64,000 nt of DNA from Rhodospirillales bacterium (GTDB taxonomy: Bacteria > Pseudomonadota > Alphaproteobacteria > CACIAM-22H2), in NCBI GenBank assembly GCA_016794025.1, contig JAEUKX010000074.1, positions 1 through 64,000 of the forward strand, given 5' to 3'. The notes under the pieces were generated by a model, which was given only the letters and a program-made list of their open reading frames with translations, was not told the origin of the DNA and did not search any database. Both the position numbers and the translations under genes were made by a program. Below are positions 37,805 to 46,291 of this stretch, piece by piece; the stretch's first letter is position 1; each line of letters opens with the position of its first letter.

Positions 37805-38335
37805 TTGAAAGCCAAGCGACTTTTCCTGCTCCGGCATGCCAAATCTTCGCGCGAGGATCCCTCGCTCGACGATTTCAGCCGGCCATTGAACAAGCGGGGC
37901 ACCCGCGCGGCACACGCGATGGCGGAGTGGCTGTCGGCCCGCAGCCTCCATCCGGATCTGGTGCTCTGCTCAGCGGCACTCCGCACGCGCGAGACGCTTG
38001 CCGCGGTTCGTCAGGCCCTCGGCCCGACCGTGGACATCCGGTTGGAAAAGCGACTCTATCTGGCCGACGAGGAGACCATTCTCGAACTCCTCGCCGAGCT
38101 CGACGAACTTCCAAGCGTGCCGGCGCAGGTCATGGTGATCGGCCACAATCCCGGCCTCGGCGATCTGGCATTGACCCTTGTCCCGCCTGCCGAGACCGAG
38201 ACACGACGGCGCATTGCGGAGAAATTCCCGACCTGCGCGTTCGTGGACCTGAGTTTCGGCGTCGAGGACTGGGCGGAGATCAGCTCGGCCAGAGCTACAC
38301 TTAACGAGTATCTGGTTCCTGCAGAAATTCAATAA
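37805..38335 (+). CDS. sixA: SixA-type phosphohistidine phosphatase
   Basis: A 176-residue histidine phosphatase. The RHAKS motif (LFLLRHAKSSREDP) holds the phosphorylated His; the second His is in VIGHNPGLGDLAL. Arg in ALRTRETLAAV completes the pocket. SixA removes phosphate from histidines of phosphotransfer proteins. The family starts MKxLxLLRHAKS, so the start is most likely TTG 37805; the frame is open further upstream but without similarity. It is divergent from ppk and converges with holB. Confidence 0.85.
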   Translation: MKAKRLFLLRHAKSSREDPSLDDFSRPLNKRGTRAAHAMAEWLSARSLHPDLVLCSAALRTRETLAAVRQALGPTVDIRLEKRLYLADEETILELLAELDELPSVPAQVMVIGHNPGLGDLALTLVPPAETETRRRIAEKFPTCAFVDLSFGVEDWAEISSARATLNEYLVPAEIQ

Positions 38336-38366
38336 ATTCAGTTAATTATAGAAAATATTTAAAGTG
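38325..38366. other. AT-rich islet between sixA and holB
   Basis: About 42 bases, including the sixA stop, are almost free of G and C (a tandem AAATTCA repeat at 38325-38331 and 38334-38340, then TTAATTATAGAAAATATTTAA). Both flanking genes converge here. No clear stem with a T-run is visible, so it is not a classical terminator. Its right end (TATTTAAAGT, then TCAGG) resembles the islet at 62402-62459. Confidence 0.5.
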
Positions 38367-38367
38367 A

Positions 38368-39486
38368 TCAGGTGGCGGCGCGCTCGAAAGCCCCCAGTGC
38401 GGCCAGCAGGACCGACTTCCGGTCGAGATTGAGACCATCCCCGGCGCTCGACAGGCGATTCAGGCGATCCCACGCGTCAAGCCACGGCCGCGCGCCCCGG
38501 CCGGCGAACCGCGCGGCCAGTTGGGCCTCCTCCGGCAGGACGGATGGCTCGCCTGCAGCCGTCTTGGCGAGCCGGTGGACTATTCCCTCCATCAGGTCCA
38601 ACGCGGTCCGCAGGCCGGACTGACCGTCCTCGCCGCGCTTGCCCATCGTTTCGGCAAACCCGTGGGCGGCGGCAACATCGAGGCGTGGCAGACCACCGAG
38701 AAGGTCGAGGAGCGAACGGTAGAGCTCCGCCCCGCCGCTGTCGGCAAGCTCGATGGCGCGTCCGATCGACCCGGCGCAAAGGCCGGTCAGTGTCTTGCGT
38801 TCTGCCGCCGTCAGCTCCCGCCGATGGCGCTGCAACAGGCCGTCGACCGTCGCTTCGGGCAGCGGCTGCAGCTGGAGCGTCCGGCAGCGCGACCGGATCG
38901 TGGGCAGGAGCCTGCCGGGCGCGTTGGAAACAAGGATGAGCAGGCATTCCGGGGACGGTTCCTCGAGCGCCTTCAGGAGTGCGTTGGCAGCCTCGTCGCT
39001 CATGTCTTCCGCGGTATCGACAACGACGACGCGCCAGCCCCCTTCTGCGGCGGTCCGGTGCAGCAGGTCGACCGCGCGCCTGACCCAGTAGACGATGATC
39101 TCCTGCGAGGGCTTGTTCGGCGGGCTCGATTTCGGGTTGGGCATGCCGGGCCTGAGCGTCAGCATGTCCGCGTGTCCCTCGGCGGCGATGCGCCGGAACA
39201 CCGGATGCTCGGACGGAAGGGAGAGCGTCGTCGGCGACGCGGGCGCCGCACTGCCGAAAAGGCCTCCGCTTTCGGCCGACTTCCGGGCGCCCTGGGCCAT
39301 CGCGAACCGGGCGAAACGGAATGCGAGTGTCGCCTTGCCGATCCCGCGGGGTCCCGCGATCAGCCACGCATGCGGCATGCGACCGGAATTCCAGGCCGCC
39401 AGCAACGCCGCTTCGGCCGCTTCGTGCCCGACGAGTTCGGGATTCGCGCGTGGCGGCAGCGAGGCGTCTTCGGCCGGATCGCTCAC
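38368..39486 (-). CDS. holB: DNA polymerase III subunit delta prime
   Basis: The delta-prime clamp-loader subunit, 372 residues. The AAA+ core shows GPRGIGKATLAFRFA (phosphate loop), VVVVDTAEDMSDEAANALLKALEEP and the sensor region LILVSNAPGRLLPTIRSRC with the SRC motif. The start is GTG 39486, whose GTGA overlaps the tmk stop by four bases. The alphaproteobacterial insert around PNKPSQEIIVYWVRRA is present. It is the last gene of mltB-rlpA-dac-tmk-holB; metG and tatD, which often follow in relatives, are absent. Confidence 0.95.
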   Translation of the reverse strand: MSDPAEDASLPPRANPELVGHEAAEAALLAAWNSGRMPHAWLIAGPRGIGKATLAFRFARFAMAQGARKSAESGGLFGSAAPASPTTLSLPSEHPVFRRIAAEGHADMLTLRPGMPNPKSSPPNKPSQEIIVYWVRRAVDLLHRTAAEGGWRVVVVDTAEDMSDEAANALLKALEEPSPECLLILVSNAPGRLLPTIRSRCRTLQLQPLPEATVDGLLQRHRRELTAAERKTLTGLCAGSIGRAIELADSGGAELYRSLLDLLGGLPRLDVAAAHGFAETMGKRGEDGQSGLRTALDLMEGIVHRLAKTAAGEPSVLPEEAQLAARFAGRGARPWLDAWDRLNRLSSAGDGLNLDRKSVLLAALGAFERAAT

Positions 39487-40148
39487 GCGGGAAACCGGGC
39501 TTTCAGGCGCTTGCGGAGCGCCAGTTCTATTCGCGCCGACACGCTCGCGACGTCTCCGCTTGCGTCGATCAACGCGCAGCGCCGCGGCTCGGCCCGCGCG
39601 ATCGCGCGAAAGCCGCGTCGCAGCCTTTCGTGGAACGAGCGGTCCATACGCTCGAAACGCGTCTCGGCCCCGGGCCGGGCGAGCGCGCGGGCAAGGCCGG
39701 CTTCGACCGGCAGATCGAGGATCGCAGTGGCATCCGGCCTGAAGGTGCCAAGACACATCCGGTGCAGCTTCAGGACAAAGTCCCGCCCCAGCCGGTGTCC
39801 GTATCCCTGATAGGCCATGGTCGAATCGGCGAAGCGATCGCACAGGACCCATGTGCTCCGGGCCAGCGCCGGCTTGATCACGCGTTCGACGTGTTCGATG
39901 CGCTGGGCATAGTTGAGAAGCGCCTCGCTGCGGGCACTCCATGCGCCCGGCTCGCCCTCGACGAGAAGCCGGCGGATCGCCGCCGCCTGGGCGAGGCTGC
40001 CGTCCGTCGGGCCGCCGGGCTCGCGCGTCACCACAACATCGATCCCGGCTGCAGTCAGGTGACGGGCCAGGCGCGCAATCTGGGTCGTCTTGCCGGCTCC
40101 CTCGCCGCCCTCGAACGTGACGAACAATCCGCGTCGCGCGCGTGCCAT
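39483..40148 (-). CDS. tmk: thymidylate kinase
   Basis: Tmk phosphorylates dTMP to dTDP. The 221-residue protein has the phosphate loop FEGGEGAGKTTQ, the DR(F/Y) motif CDRFADSTMAYQG and a LID region around ARPGAETRFERMD. ATG 40148 shares one base with the upstream carboxypeptidase stop; a GTG one codon earlier would overlap by four. tmk-holB coupling with a four-base overlap is typical of alphaproteobacteria. Confidence 0.96.
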   Translation of the reverse strand: MARARRGLFVTFEGGEGAGKTTQIARLARHLTAAGIDVVVTREPGGPTDGSLAQAAAIRRLLVEGEPGAWSARSEALLNYAQRIEHVERVIKPALARSTWVLCDRFADSTMAYQGYGHRLGRDFVLKLHRMCLGTFRPDATAILDLPVEAGLARALARPGAETRFERMDRSFHERLRRGFRAIARAEPRRCALIDASGDVASVSARIELALRKRLKARFPA

Positions 40149-41401
40149 CACTTCCTTGCGCCGAAGATCAGCTGGTTGAATGCGGCCGACAGCCGCCCGG
40201 AATAGCCAAGCTTGTCGACGCTTTCCTGCGCCACCAGCGGCACCTCGACCGGTGCAAGGCCCGGTGCCGTCATCACGATGCGGCCAAGCTTCTGGCCGGC
40301 CGCGACAGGTGCCGGCACGGGACTGTCGTAGACGACCTTCACCTGCAGCTGCGGCCGCAGCCGGCGCGGCATCGTGATCGCGACGTCCTGCGCCGCCAGC
40401 AGGTTTGTGCCGCCCTTGGTTCCAAGCCAGATGTCGACGCGATCGACATCCTGGCCGGCGGTGAACATCCGGTAGGTCTGGAATTCGCGGAACGCCCAGT
40501 CGACGATACGTTCGGACTCCTCGGCGCGCTGTCGCATCGACGACCAGCCGTTGAAGACGCCAATCACGCGCCGTCCATCGCGCAGGGCCGACGCGACGAG
40601 GCCGTAGCCCGCGGCCTCGGTATGGCCGGTCTTCATGCCGTCGGCGCCGATGTTCTTGTAGAGCAGCGGGTTGCGGTTGCCCTGCGTGATCTCCTTGCCG
40701 GTACGCTCGTCCTTGCCGTAGGTGAAGCTGAGTTCGTGATAGTATTTATAGAATTCCGCATGATCATCGATCATGCGGTGGGCGAGAGTCGCCAGGTCGC
40801 GGGCCGTCATGTAGTGGTCCGGATCGGGCCATCCGGTCGAATTGCGGAAATTCGAGCCCGTCAGTCCGATACGTCGCGCCACCACATTCATCTGGTCGGC
40901 GAATGCCTCCTCGCTGCCGGCAAGCGCCTCGGCGAGAACCACGCAGGCGTCGTTTCCAGACTGGATGATCATGCCGCGGATAAGATCCTCGACCTTCACG
41001 CGGCCGTTGAGCGGAACGAACATCTTCGAGCCCTGCATGCGCCAGGCACGTTCCGAGACGGGTAGCATGTCGTCGAGCGCAAGCTTCTTCTGCTTGATCG
41101 CATCGAAGACGAGATAGGCCGTCATCACCTTGCTCATCGACGAGGGCGGCATCCGTTCGTCGGCATTGCGCTCGAACATGACGAAGCCGGTCTGGTAGTC
41201 GAGGACGATCGCCTGCCTCGCGGCAAGGTCGGGCATCGCGTCGGAGGTTGGTGAGGGCCGCGCCGGGGCAGCCGGGCGCGGCGGCGCCGGTTGCTGCTGG
41301 CCGCGCTGCTGCTGCGGACGCTGCTGGGCGTCGGCAAGGTTGGGAAGCCACAGGCCCGTTGCCGCGATCGCGGCGGCGAGTGCCAACTTGCGGATATCCA
41401 T
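40148..41401 (-). CDS. dac: D-alanyl-D-alanine carboxypeptidase (penicillin-binding protein, DacF-like)
   Basis: A 417-residue low-molecular-weight penicillin-binding protein that removes the terminal D-Ala of peptidoglycan stems. Residues 1-25 are a signal peptide (ending ADAQ), followed by a Gln/Pro-rich linker. The three active-site motifs are SMSK (SxxK), SGN in IIQSGNDACV, and KTG in GMKTGHTEAAG. A C-terminal beta domain (PBP5-C, about 310-400) precedes a short amphipathic end (SAAFNQLIFGARK) likely to touch the membrane. It lies 11 bases after rlpA. Confidence 0.95.
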   Translation of the reverse strand: MDIRKLALAAAIAATGLWLPNLADAQQRPQQQRGQQQPAPPRPAAPARPSPTSDAMPDLAARQAIVLDYQTGFVMFERNADERMPPSSMSKVMTAYLVFDAIKQKKLALDDMLPVSERAWRMQGSKMFVPLNGRVKVEDLIRGMIIQSGNDACVVLAEALAGSEEAFADQMNVVARRIGLTGSNFRNSTGWPDPDHYMTARDLATLAHRMIDDHAEFYKYYHELSFTYGKDERTGKEITQGNRNPLLYKNIGADGMKTGHTEAAGYGLVASALRDGRRVIGVFNGWSSMRQRAEESERIVDWAFREFQTYRMFTAGQDVDRVDIWLGTKGGTNLLAAQDVAITMPRRLRPQLQVKVVYDSPVPAPVAAGQKLGRIVMTAPGLAPVEVPLVAQESVDKLGYSGRLSAAFNQLIFGARK

Positions 41402-41412
41402 GTTCCGTTCCT

Positions 41413-42651
41413 TCAATCGACGACGATCCGCGCTTCGGGCGCGTCCGCTGCCATCTGTTCGAGCATCCTGTCGGCGTCCTTGATGTCGGGAATGGGCCCC
41501 ACGCGCACGCGGTAGAGCTGGCTTCCGTTCACGACGGCCGGCACGACGCGCGACGATCCGTAACGCGAAAGACGTACCGACAGGCGGTAGGCGTTCTCGT
41601 AGTTCCCGAATGCGCCGGCCTGGACCCAAAGGCTGGTCTGCTGAGGCGCCCCCTGGGTAAGCGTCGGACGCGCGAAGGCCTGCTGTTCGACAGGAAGCGC
41701 GGCAACCTCGGCGCTGCCCGGCAGCGGCTGGGTCGCCGTGCCCGGCGATGCAGGCGCCGTGCGGACGGTCGCGGCTGGCCCCTTTCGGCCTTGCACGGGC
41801 TTTGCGGCGGGAGCCGGGGCGGCCGCAACGGGAATATCCTGTGCGGCTTGCGTCTGGATCGGGTCGGCCTGGCGGGCCAGCGGCAGCTGCGTCTCTCGCG
41901 GCCGACCGCGCGATGTCGTGGCCGAGCGCGACTTGTCGGTTGTGACCGGCGGCAGGGTGGCCGAGGGGGGCGGCAGTGCCACGGTCGTCGGGCGCGCCTC
42001 GCGCGCGCCGGGCAAGGGCGGCAACGCGTCTGATGCGACGGACGTGCGCGGCGCGGCGGCGACGGTTCGCGTTTCGTCGCGCCCGGTCAGCTCGGCCTTC
42101 AGGCGCAGGCTGTCCTCGGACATGATGTCGACCCGCACGCGTGCCGTCCCCTGTCCCTCGAAACCGAGAAGCTGGGCGGCGCGCCGCGACACGTCGATGA
42201 TGCGGCCGCGCGCGAACGGGCCGCGGTCATTGACGCGCAGCACGAGCGACCGGCCGCTGTCGAGGTTCGTCACGCGCACGAGGCTTGGCATCGGCAGCGT
42301 GCGATGCGCGGCCGTAAGCGCATTCATGTCGTAAAGTTCGCCGTTCGCGGTGAGCTTTCCATGGAAGTCCGTGCCGGACCGCTCGCCGCCGTAGAACGAC
42401 GCGATGCCGGTCTCGGTATAGTCCCAGTCCTCGGCCGGATAGTACCAGACACCGGCGATCTGGTAGGGCTCGCCGACCTTGTACGTGCCCTTGGCCGGCG
42501 GCTGTGGCGCCGGGGCTTCCGGCGTGCCTTGCATCGACTTCACCATCGAAACGCCGAACTTCAGTTCCGAGCACGCGCCAAGGCCTAGCGCCGCCGTGAC
42601 ACAGCAAGCAAAAAGGACGACCGGACGCAGGCGGCGGACTGTCGATGGCAT
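41413..42651 (-). CDS. rlpA: RlpA-type septal ring lytic transglycosylase lipoprotein
   Basis: A 412-residue lipoprotein (lipobox LGAC). The double-psi beta-barrel domain (about 75-185) keeps the residues essential for glycan cleavage: His in TAAHRTLP and Asp in RVNDRGPF. A long Pro/Ala/Thr-rich linker follows, then a C-terminal SPOR domain (LWVQAGAFGNYENA, YRVRVGPI), which binds denuded glycan at the division site. It probably cleaves naked glycan strands at the septum. The gene lies between mltB and dac on the same strand. Confidence 0.94.
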   Translation of the reverse strand: MPSTVRRLRPVVLFACCVTAALGLGACSELKFGVSMVKSMQGTPEAPAPQPPAKGTYKVGEPYQIAGVWYYPAEDWDYTETGIASFYGGERSGTDFHGKLTANGELYDMNALTAAHRTLPMPSLVRVTNLDSGRSLVLRVNDRGPFARGRIIDVSRRAAQLLGFEGQGTARVRVDIMSEDSLRLKAELTGRDETRTVAAAPRTSVASDALPPLPGAREARPTTVALPPPSATLPPVTTDKSRSATTSRGRPRETQLPLARQADPIQTQAAQDIPVAAAPAPAAKPVQGRKGPAATVRTAPASPGTATQPLPGSAEVAALPVEQQAFARPTLTQGAPQQTSLWVQAGAFGNYENAYRLSVRLSRYGSSRVVPAVVNGSQLYRVRVGPIPDIKDADRMLEQMAADAPEARIVVD

Positions 42652-42706
42652 TGGAAACCTGACGGATGGGCGCGAATCGGTGCTTCGAACGGCGTGGAAA
42701 ATAAGG

Positions 42707-43696
42707 CTAAACCTCGCCGATACTGTCGGCAAGCAAGCCCACCGACGTCGCAAAATTGACGGACCGGTTCCAGCGCATGATCACCTTGAAGTTGCCGTAG
42801 ACAAGGAACGCGCGACCGCCTTCCCCGTCGGGCTGCACGATCGACGCGGCTGCCGCGGGTGCCACGACGGCCGACGCGGATGCCGGACGCACGCCGAGCT
42901 GGGCCCATTCGGCGACAGGCTTGGCAACCTTGTTGTGGTCGACCAGCGCGCGGTCGAAGCCGGCAGGCAGGCGGGCTTCATGGCCCCAGGTCTCGTCGCC
43001 GCGCCAGCCCGCCCGGACGAGGTAGTTGGCGATGGACGCGAAGACGTCGGCCTTGGAATTCCAGATATCCGCGCGCCCATCGCCGTCGAAATCGACGGCA
43101 TAGGAAAGGAACGACGACGGCATGAACTGGCTCTGCCCCATGGCACCCGCCCACGACCCGCGCATGTCGCTGGCCTTGGCAAGGCCCCTGTCGACGATGC
43201 GGATCGCGTTCAGAAGCTCGTCGCGGAAGAACTGGCTGCGCCGCCCGTCATAGGCGAGCGTCGCCAGTGCCGCGAAAATGTTGAACCCGCCCGTGATGCG
43301 CCCGAAATCCGTTTCGACCGCCCAGAGCGCCACGATGAAACGCGGCTGAACGGGATAGCGCTGCACCACGCGCGACAGGAGATCGCGGTTCTCGCCGACG
43401 CGCGCGCGGCCGGTGTCGATCCTTGCCCGGTTCACGACGCGCGCGAAATACTGCTCGAAAGTCAAGCGGACCTCGGGTTGCGCACGGTCGAGCTCCAGCA
43501 CACGGGCAATCGGCGCGACGCCGGCCAGCGTCTGGTCGAGCGACCCGCGCTTGATCCCCTTCTGCGCCGCTTCCTCGCGAAATCCGCGCAGCCACTCGTC
43601 GAACGAGACGTCGTTGGCACGGGTGCTGCCCGCGGCAAGGGCGCCAAGCCCTGCAAGGCCGGCGAGCACGGCGCGCCGATTCGTGGTTTGAGCCAT
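42707..43696 (-). CDS. lytic murein transglycosylase, MltB family
   Basis: A 329-residue family 3 lytic transglycosylase. The catalytic Glu is in WAVETDFGRITGG; the core continues with GAMGQSQFMPSS and DFDGDGRADIW. The N-terminus (NRRAVLAGLAGLGALAAG) has a twin-arginine-like signal, so export through Tat is possible. It lacks the lipobox of E. coli MltB, so it is soluble-type (SltB-like). It starts the minus-strand run leading to rlpA, dac, tmk and holB, with a 55-base gap to rlpA. Confidence 0.93.
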   Translation of the reverse strand: MAQTTNRRAVLAGLAGLGALAAGSTRANDVSFDEWLRGFREEAAQKGIKRGSLDQTLAGVAPIARVLELDRAQPEVRLTFEQYFARVVNRARIDTGRARVGENRDLLSRVVQRYPVQPRFIVALWAVETDFGRITGGFNIFAALATLAYDGRRSQFFRDELLNAIRIVDRGLAKASDMRGSWAGAMGQSQFMPSSFLSYAVDFDGDGRADIWNSKADVFASIANYLVRAGWRGDETWGHEARLPAGFDRALVDHNKVAKPVAEWAQLGVRPASASAVVAPAAAASIVQPDGEGGRAFLVYGNFKVIMRWNRSVNFATSVGLLADSIGEV

Positions 43697-43764
43697 GTCC
43701 GGTGGTTTGCCACGCCCTGCCGGGGCGTGCAAACCCGATCGTGTTTCGCGTTCCGGGCGGTTGC

Positions 43765-44838
43765 ATGGCGCTTCAAAAAAGGGCAGTTTGCGCCGCCTTG
43801 GCCATGACTGCCTCCATCGCCCTTCCGCCGACCGATTCGCAGCACGCCACGCGGCTCCTTGCGCGTGCGCTGGGCGAGTCTTTTGACCCTGCCCGGACCG
43901 TGATCGATGCGCCGATCGACGGTGCCGTGAACCGCACTTGGCCGGTCGTCCATTGCGGACGGAAATACGCATTGCGCCTTCGGCGCGAGGAAACGCACTT
44001 CCGCTACGAAAGGGGAATCGCGAAATCTGCGCTGGTTGCCCGCATTCATGCCGCCAAGAAGGCCGGATGGAGCGACGCACGTACGGCGCGCGAGAATTTC
44101 GTCGGGCCTGCCGATCTTGCACCGCCCTTCGCGCCGCCGCTCCTGCACTGGAGCAACGGCGACGAGCATTGGCCGCTGCCGTGGGAACTGACGGGCTGGT
44201 GCGAAGGCACGACCCTTGCCCGCCATGCAGATGCAGCAACGATTTCGCGTGCCGGTGCCGCTATCGCCGAAGTGCACTGCGTGCGGTTCGAGGGCGGGCA
44301 CGCCGATCTTCTTTCGCTCGATCGAGCACCGCTGGATTTTGCGGCATGGCTTGATGCGGGCATCGCGCGCGAACTGGCACGCGGACGCATTCCGCCGTCG
44401 TTGGCGCGATTCGTCGAGAATCTCGGGGCGCACGCGCCGAGAAACGTCCAGTGGACGCTCGCGCACAACGATCTGCATGGCCTGCACCTGATTGACGACG
44501 CGGCGGCGGGCCGCATCTGGATCATCGACTGGGACAATGCCGCGGTGGCTCCGCCGGAGCTCGACTTCGTCAAGCTGCGCTACTGGACGCGCGTCGACGC
44601 GCAGACCGGCCGCCTGACCGCCGACCCGGAGATCTACGGCGCGATCCGCGCGGCCTATGCCGCCGCCGGCGGGCCGACCCTCGACATCGCCGTATCGCGC
44701 GCGTGCGAGGCGCTCTGGCTGCTGCGCGTCTTCCATTTCGAGACCGACCGGAAGCTCGCCGGAAAGCCGACGCCGCGCCTGTTTCCGCCGGCCGAGACGT
44801 ATCTGGACGCGCTCGAAGCGCTGGCGAAATCCCAATGA
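43765..44838 (+). CDS. aminoglycoside/choline-kinase-fold phosphotransferase
   Basis: A 357-residue protein of the APH/choline kinase superfamily. The catalytic loop reads LAHNDLHGLHLIDD: the His and catalytic Asp are present, but the metal-binding Asn of the HxDxxxxN motif is His. The second metal ligand is kept (WIIDWDNAAV). The N-lobe has a lysine in YALRLRREE. The substrate is unknown. It overlaps kdsB by ATGA and thus the following phosphatase operon. ATG 43804 (starting TASIALPPTDSQ) is a shorter alternative start. Confidence 0.8.
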   Translation: MALQKRAVCAALAMTASIALPPTDSQHATRLLARALGESFDPARTVIDAPIDGAVNRTWPVVHCGRKYALRLRREETHFRYERGIAKSALVARIHAAKKAGWSDARTARENFVGPADLAPPFAPPLLHWSNGDEHWPLPWELTGWCEGTTLARHADAATISRAGAAIAEVHCVRFEGGHADLLSLDRAPLDFAAWLDAGIARELARGRIPPSLARFVENLGAHAPRNVQWTLAHNDLHGLHLIDDAAAGRIWIIDWDNAAVAPPELDFVKLRYWTRVDAQTGRLTADPEIYGAIRAAYAAAGGPTLDIAVSRACEALWLLRVFHFETDRKLAGKPTPRLFPPAETYLDALEALAKSQ

Positions 44839-45644
44839 GCGCGCTTGTCGTGATCCCGGCACGCTACGCCTCGTCGCGGTTTCCCGGAAAGCCGCTGGCC
44901 AAGGTGGCCGGCATCGAAATGATCCGGCGGGTCTGGGCGATCGCGCAGGCGGCCGAGGGTGTTTCGCGCGTCGTCGTGGCGACGGACGATGCACGTATCG
45001 CCGATGCTGTCGCCGCGTTCGGCGGCGAAACCGTGATGACGCCCGAGAGCTGCCGCAACGGAACCGAACGCACGCATGCCGCGGTCGTGGCCCTCGGCAT
45101 CCGCGACATGGCGATCGTCAATCTCCAGGGCGATGCGGTGCTGACGCCTCCATGGGTGGTCGCCGCCCTCGCGCGAACGATGGCCGCGGATCCGTCGGTG
45201 CGGATCGGCACGCTGGCCACACGCATGTCGCCCGAAGCCTATGCGGCGCTGCGCCGGCAGAAGGAAGGCGGACAGGCCGGCGGCACGACGGTCACGTTCG
45301 ACCGGAACGGCGATGCGCTCTATTTTTCGAAAAGCCTGATCCCTTTCGTGAAGAAGCCGGGCGGCGAACTGCCGATCTTCCGGCATATCGGGATCTACGC
45401 CTTCCGGCCCGAGACGCTTGCGGAATACGTGACGCTTCCGATGGGACCGTTCGAGAAGGCCGAGGAACTCGAGCAGCTCCGCGCGCTCGAGAACGGGATC
45501 CGCATGCGCGTCGTGCAGTGCGATTATCGCGGCCGCACGCATTGGTCGATCGACTCGCCCGGCGATTTGGCCGAGGCCGAGGCGATCCTCGCGCGCGAAG
45601 GCGAACTGCTCGCGACTTATGACGGAAGCGCCAGGGTCGCATGA
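44835..45644 (+). CDS. kdsB: 3-deoxy-manno-octulosonate (KDO) cytidylyltransferase-like protein
   Basis: A 269-residue KdsB-family enzyme, which makes CMP-KDO for lipopolysaccharide. The CTP loop PARYASSRFPGKPL, GTERTHAAVV, metal Asp in NLQGD, and FRHIGIYAFR are present. Two blocks differ from standard KdsB: QGDAV for QGDEP, and HWSIDSPGDL for GVDTPEDL, although the key Asp is kept. The sugar may therefore be KDO or a related acid. Both ends overlap neighbours by four bases (kinase upstream, phosphatase downstream). Confidence 0.85.
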   Translation: MSALVVIPARYASSRFPGKPLAKVAGIEMIRRVWAIAQAAEGVSRVVVATDDARIADAVAAFGGETVMTPESCRNGTERTHAAVVALGIRDMAIVNLQGDAVLTPPWVVAALARTMAADPSVRIGTLATRMSPEAYAALRRQKEGGQAGGTTVTFDRNGDALYFSKSLIPFVKKPGGELPIFRHIGIYAFRPETLAEYVTLPMGPFEKAEELEQLRALENGIRMRVVQCDYRGRTHWSIDSPGDLAEAEAILAREGELLATYDGSARVA

Positions 45645-46291
45645 CGCGGCGCCTCCTGCTTGTCCGGCACGGAAATACGTTCGAGACAGGTGCGCCTGTC
45701 GTGCGAGTCGGTGCGCGCAGCGATCTGCCGCTGACCGCCAAGGGGATCGAGCAGGCGCGCATCTTCGGGAGTGCCGCACGCGCGGCGGGCTTGGCAATGG
45801 GCCCTTTCATTGCCGGGCCTTTGTCGCGTACCCGCGCCTTCGTCGAACATGCTTTCGGCGTGCGCCCGCGCGCGGATGACCGACTGCGCGAGATCGACTA
45901 CGGAAGCTGGGAGGGCCTCACCGACGGCGAGATTGCAACCGCCGCCGGCGCCGAGACGCTCGAAGCCTGGAACAGGCGCTGCAGCTGGCCGGCCGGCCAG
46001 GGCTGGTCGCCGGATCCCGAAACGATCGAGCGCGGTGCCGCCGGCCTGATCGACGAACTGTCAGCCGGCGATCCGGCGTTCGTCCCGGTCCTGTGCAGTT
46101 CGCAGGGAATCCTCCGCTATTTCGCGAAGCGTGACGCGGCCTGGTTTGCCGCCGCGCTTGCGAAGGGCGGGCTTGGCGTCGGTACAGGCAACTGCTGCGG
46201 CATGTCCGTCGAAGGCGGACATGTGCGTGTCGCGTTCTGGAATGCGAAGCCGGACGCGGGCGCGCTTCGCGACTGGCGCGCGGCCGGCTAG
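45641..46291 (+). CDS. histidine phosphatase superfamily protein with altered second His
   Basis: A 216-residue phosphoglycerate-mutase-like fold. The phosphorylated His10 is in LLLVRHGNTFE, arginine in LSRTRAFVE, and the acid in LREIDYGSWEG. At the second catalytic His (usually xSHGxxxR) the sequence is CSSQGILR, so His is Gln. Activity may be reduced or changed. It overlaps kdsB by ATGA, so it may act on the product or precursor of the kinase-cytidylyltransferase pair. It converges with the YdcF gene, the two stops overlapping at CTAG. Confidence 0.85.
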   Translation: MTRRLLLVRHGNTFETGAPVVRVGARSDLPLTAKGIEQARIFGSAARAAGLAMGPFIAGPLSRTRAFVEHAFGVRPRADDRLREIDYGSWEGLTDGEIATAAGAETLEAWNRRCSWPAGQGWSPDPETIERGAAGLIDELSAGDPAFVPVLCSSQGILRYFAKRDAAWFAAALAKGGLGVGTGNCCGMSVEGGHVRVAFWNAKPDAGALRDWRAAG

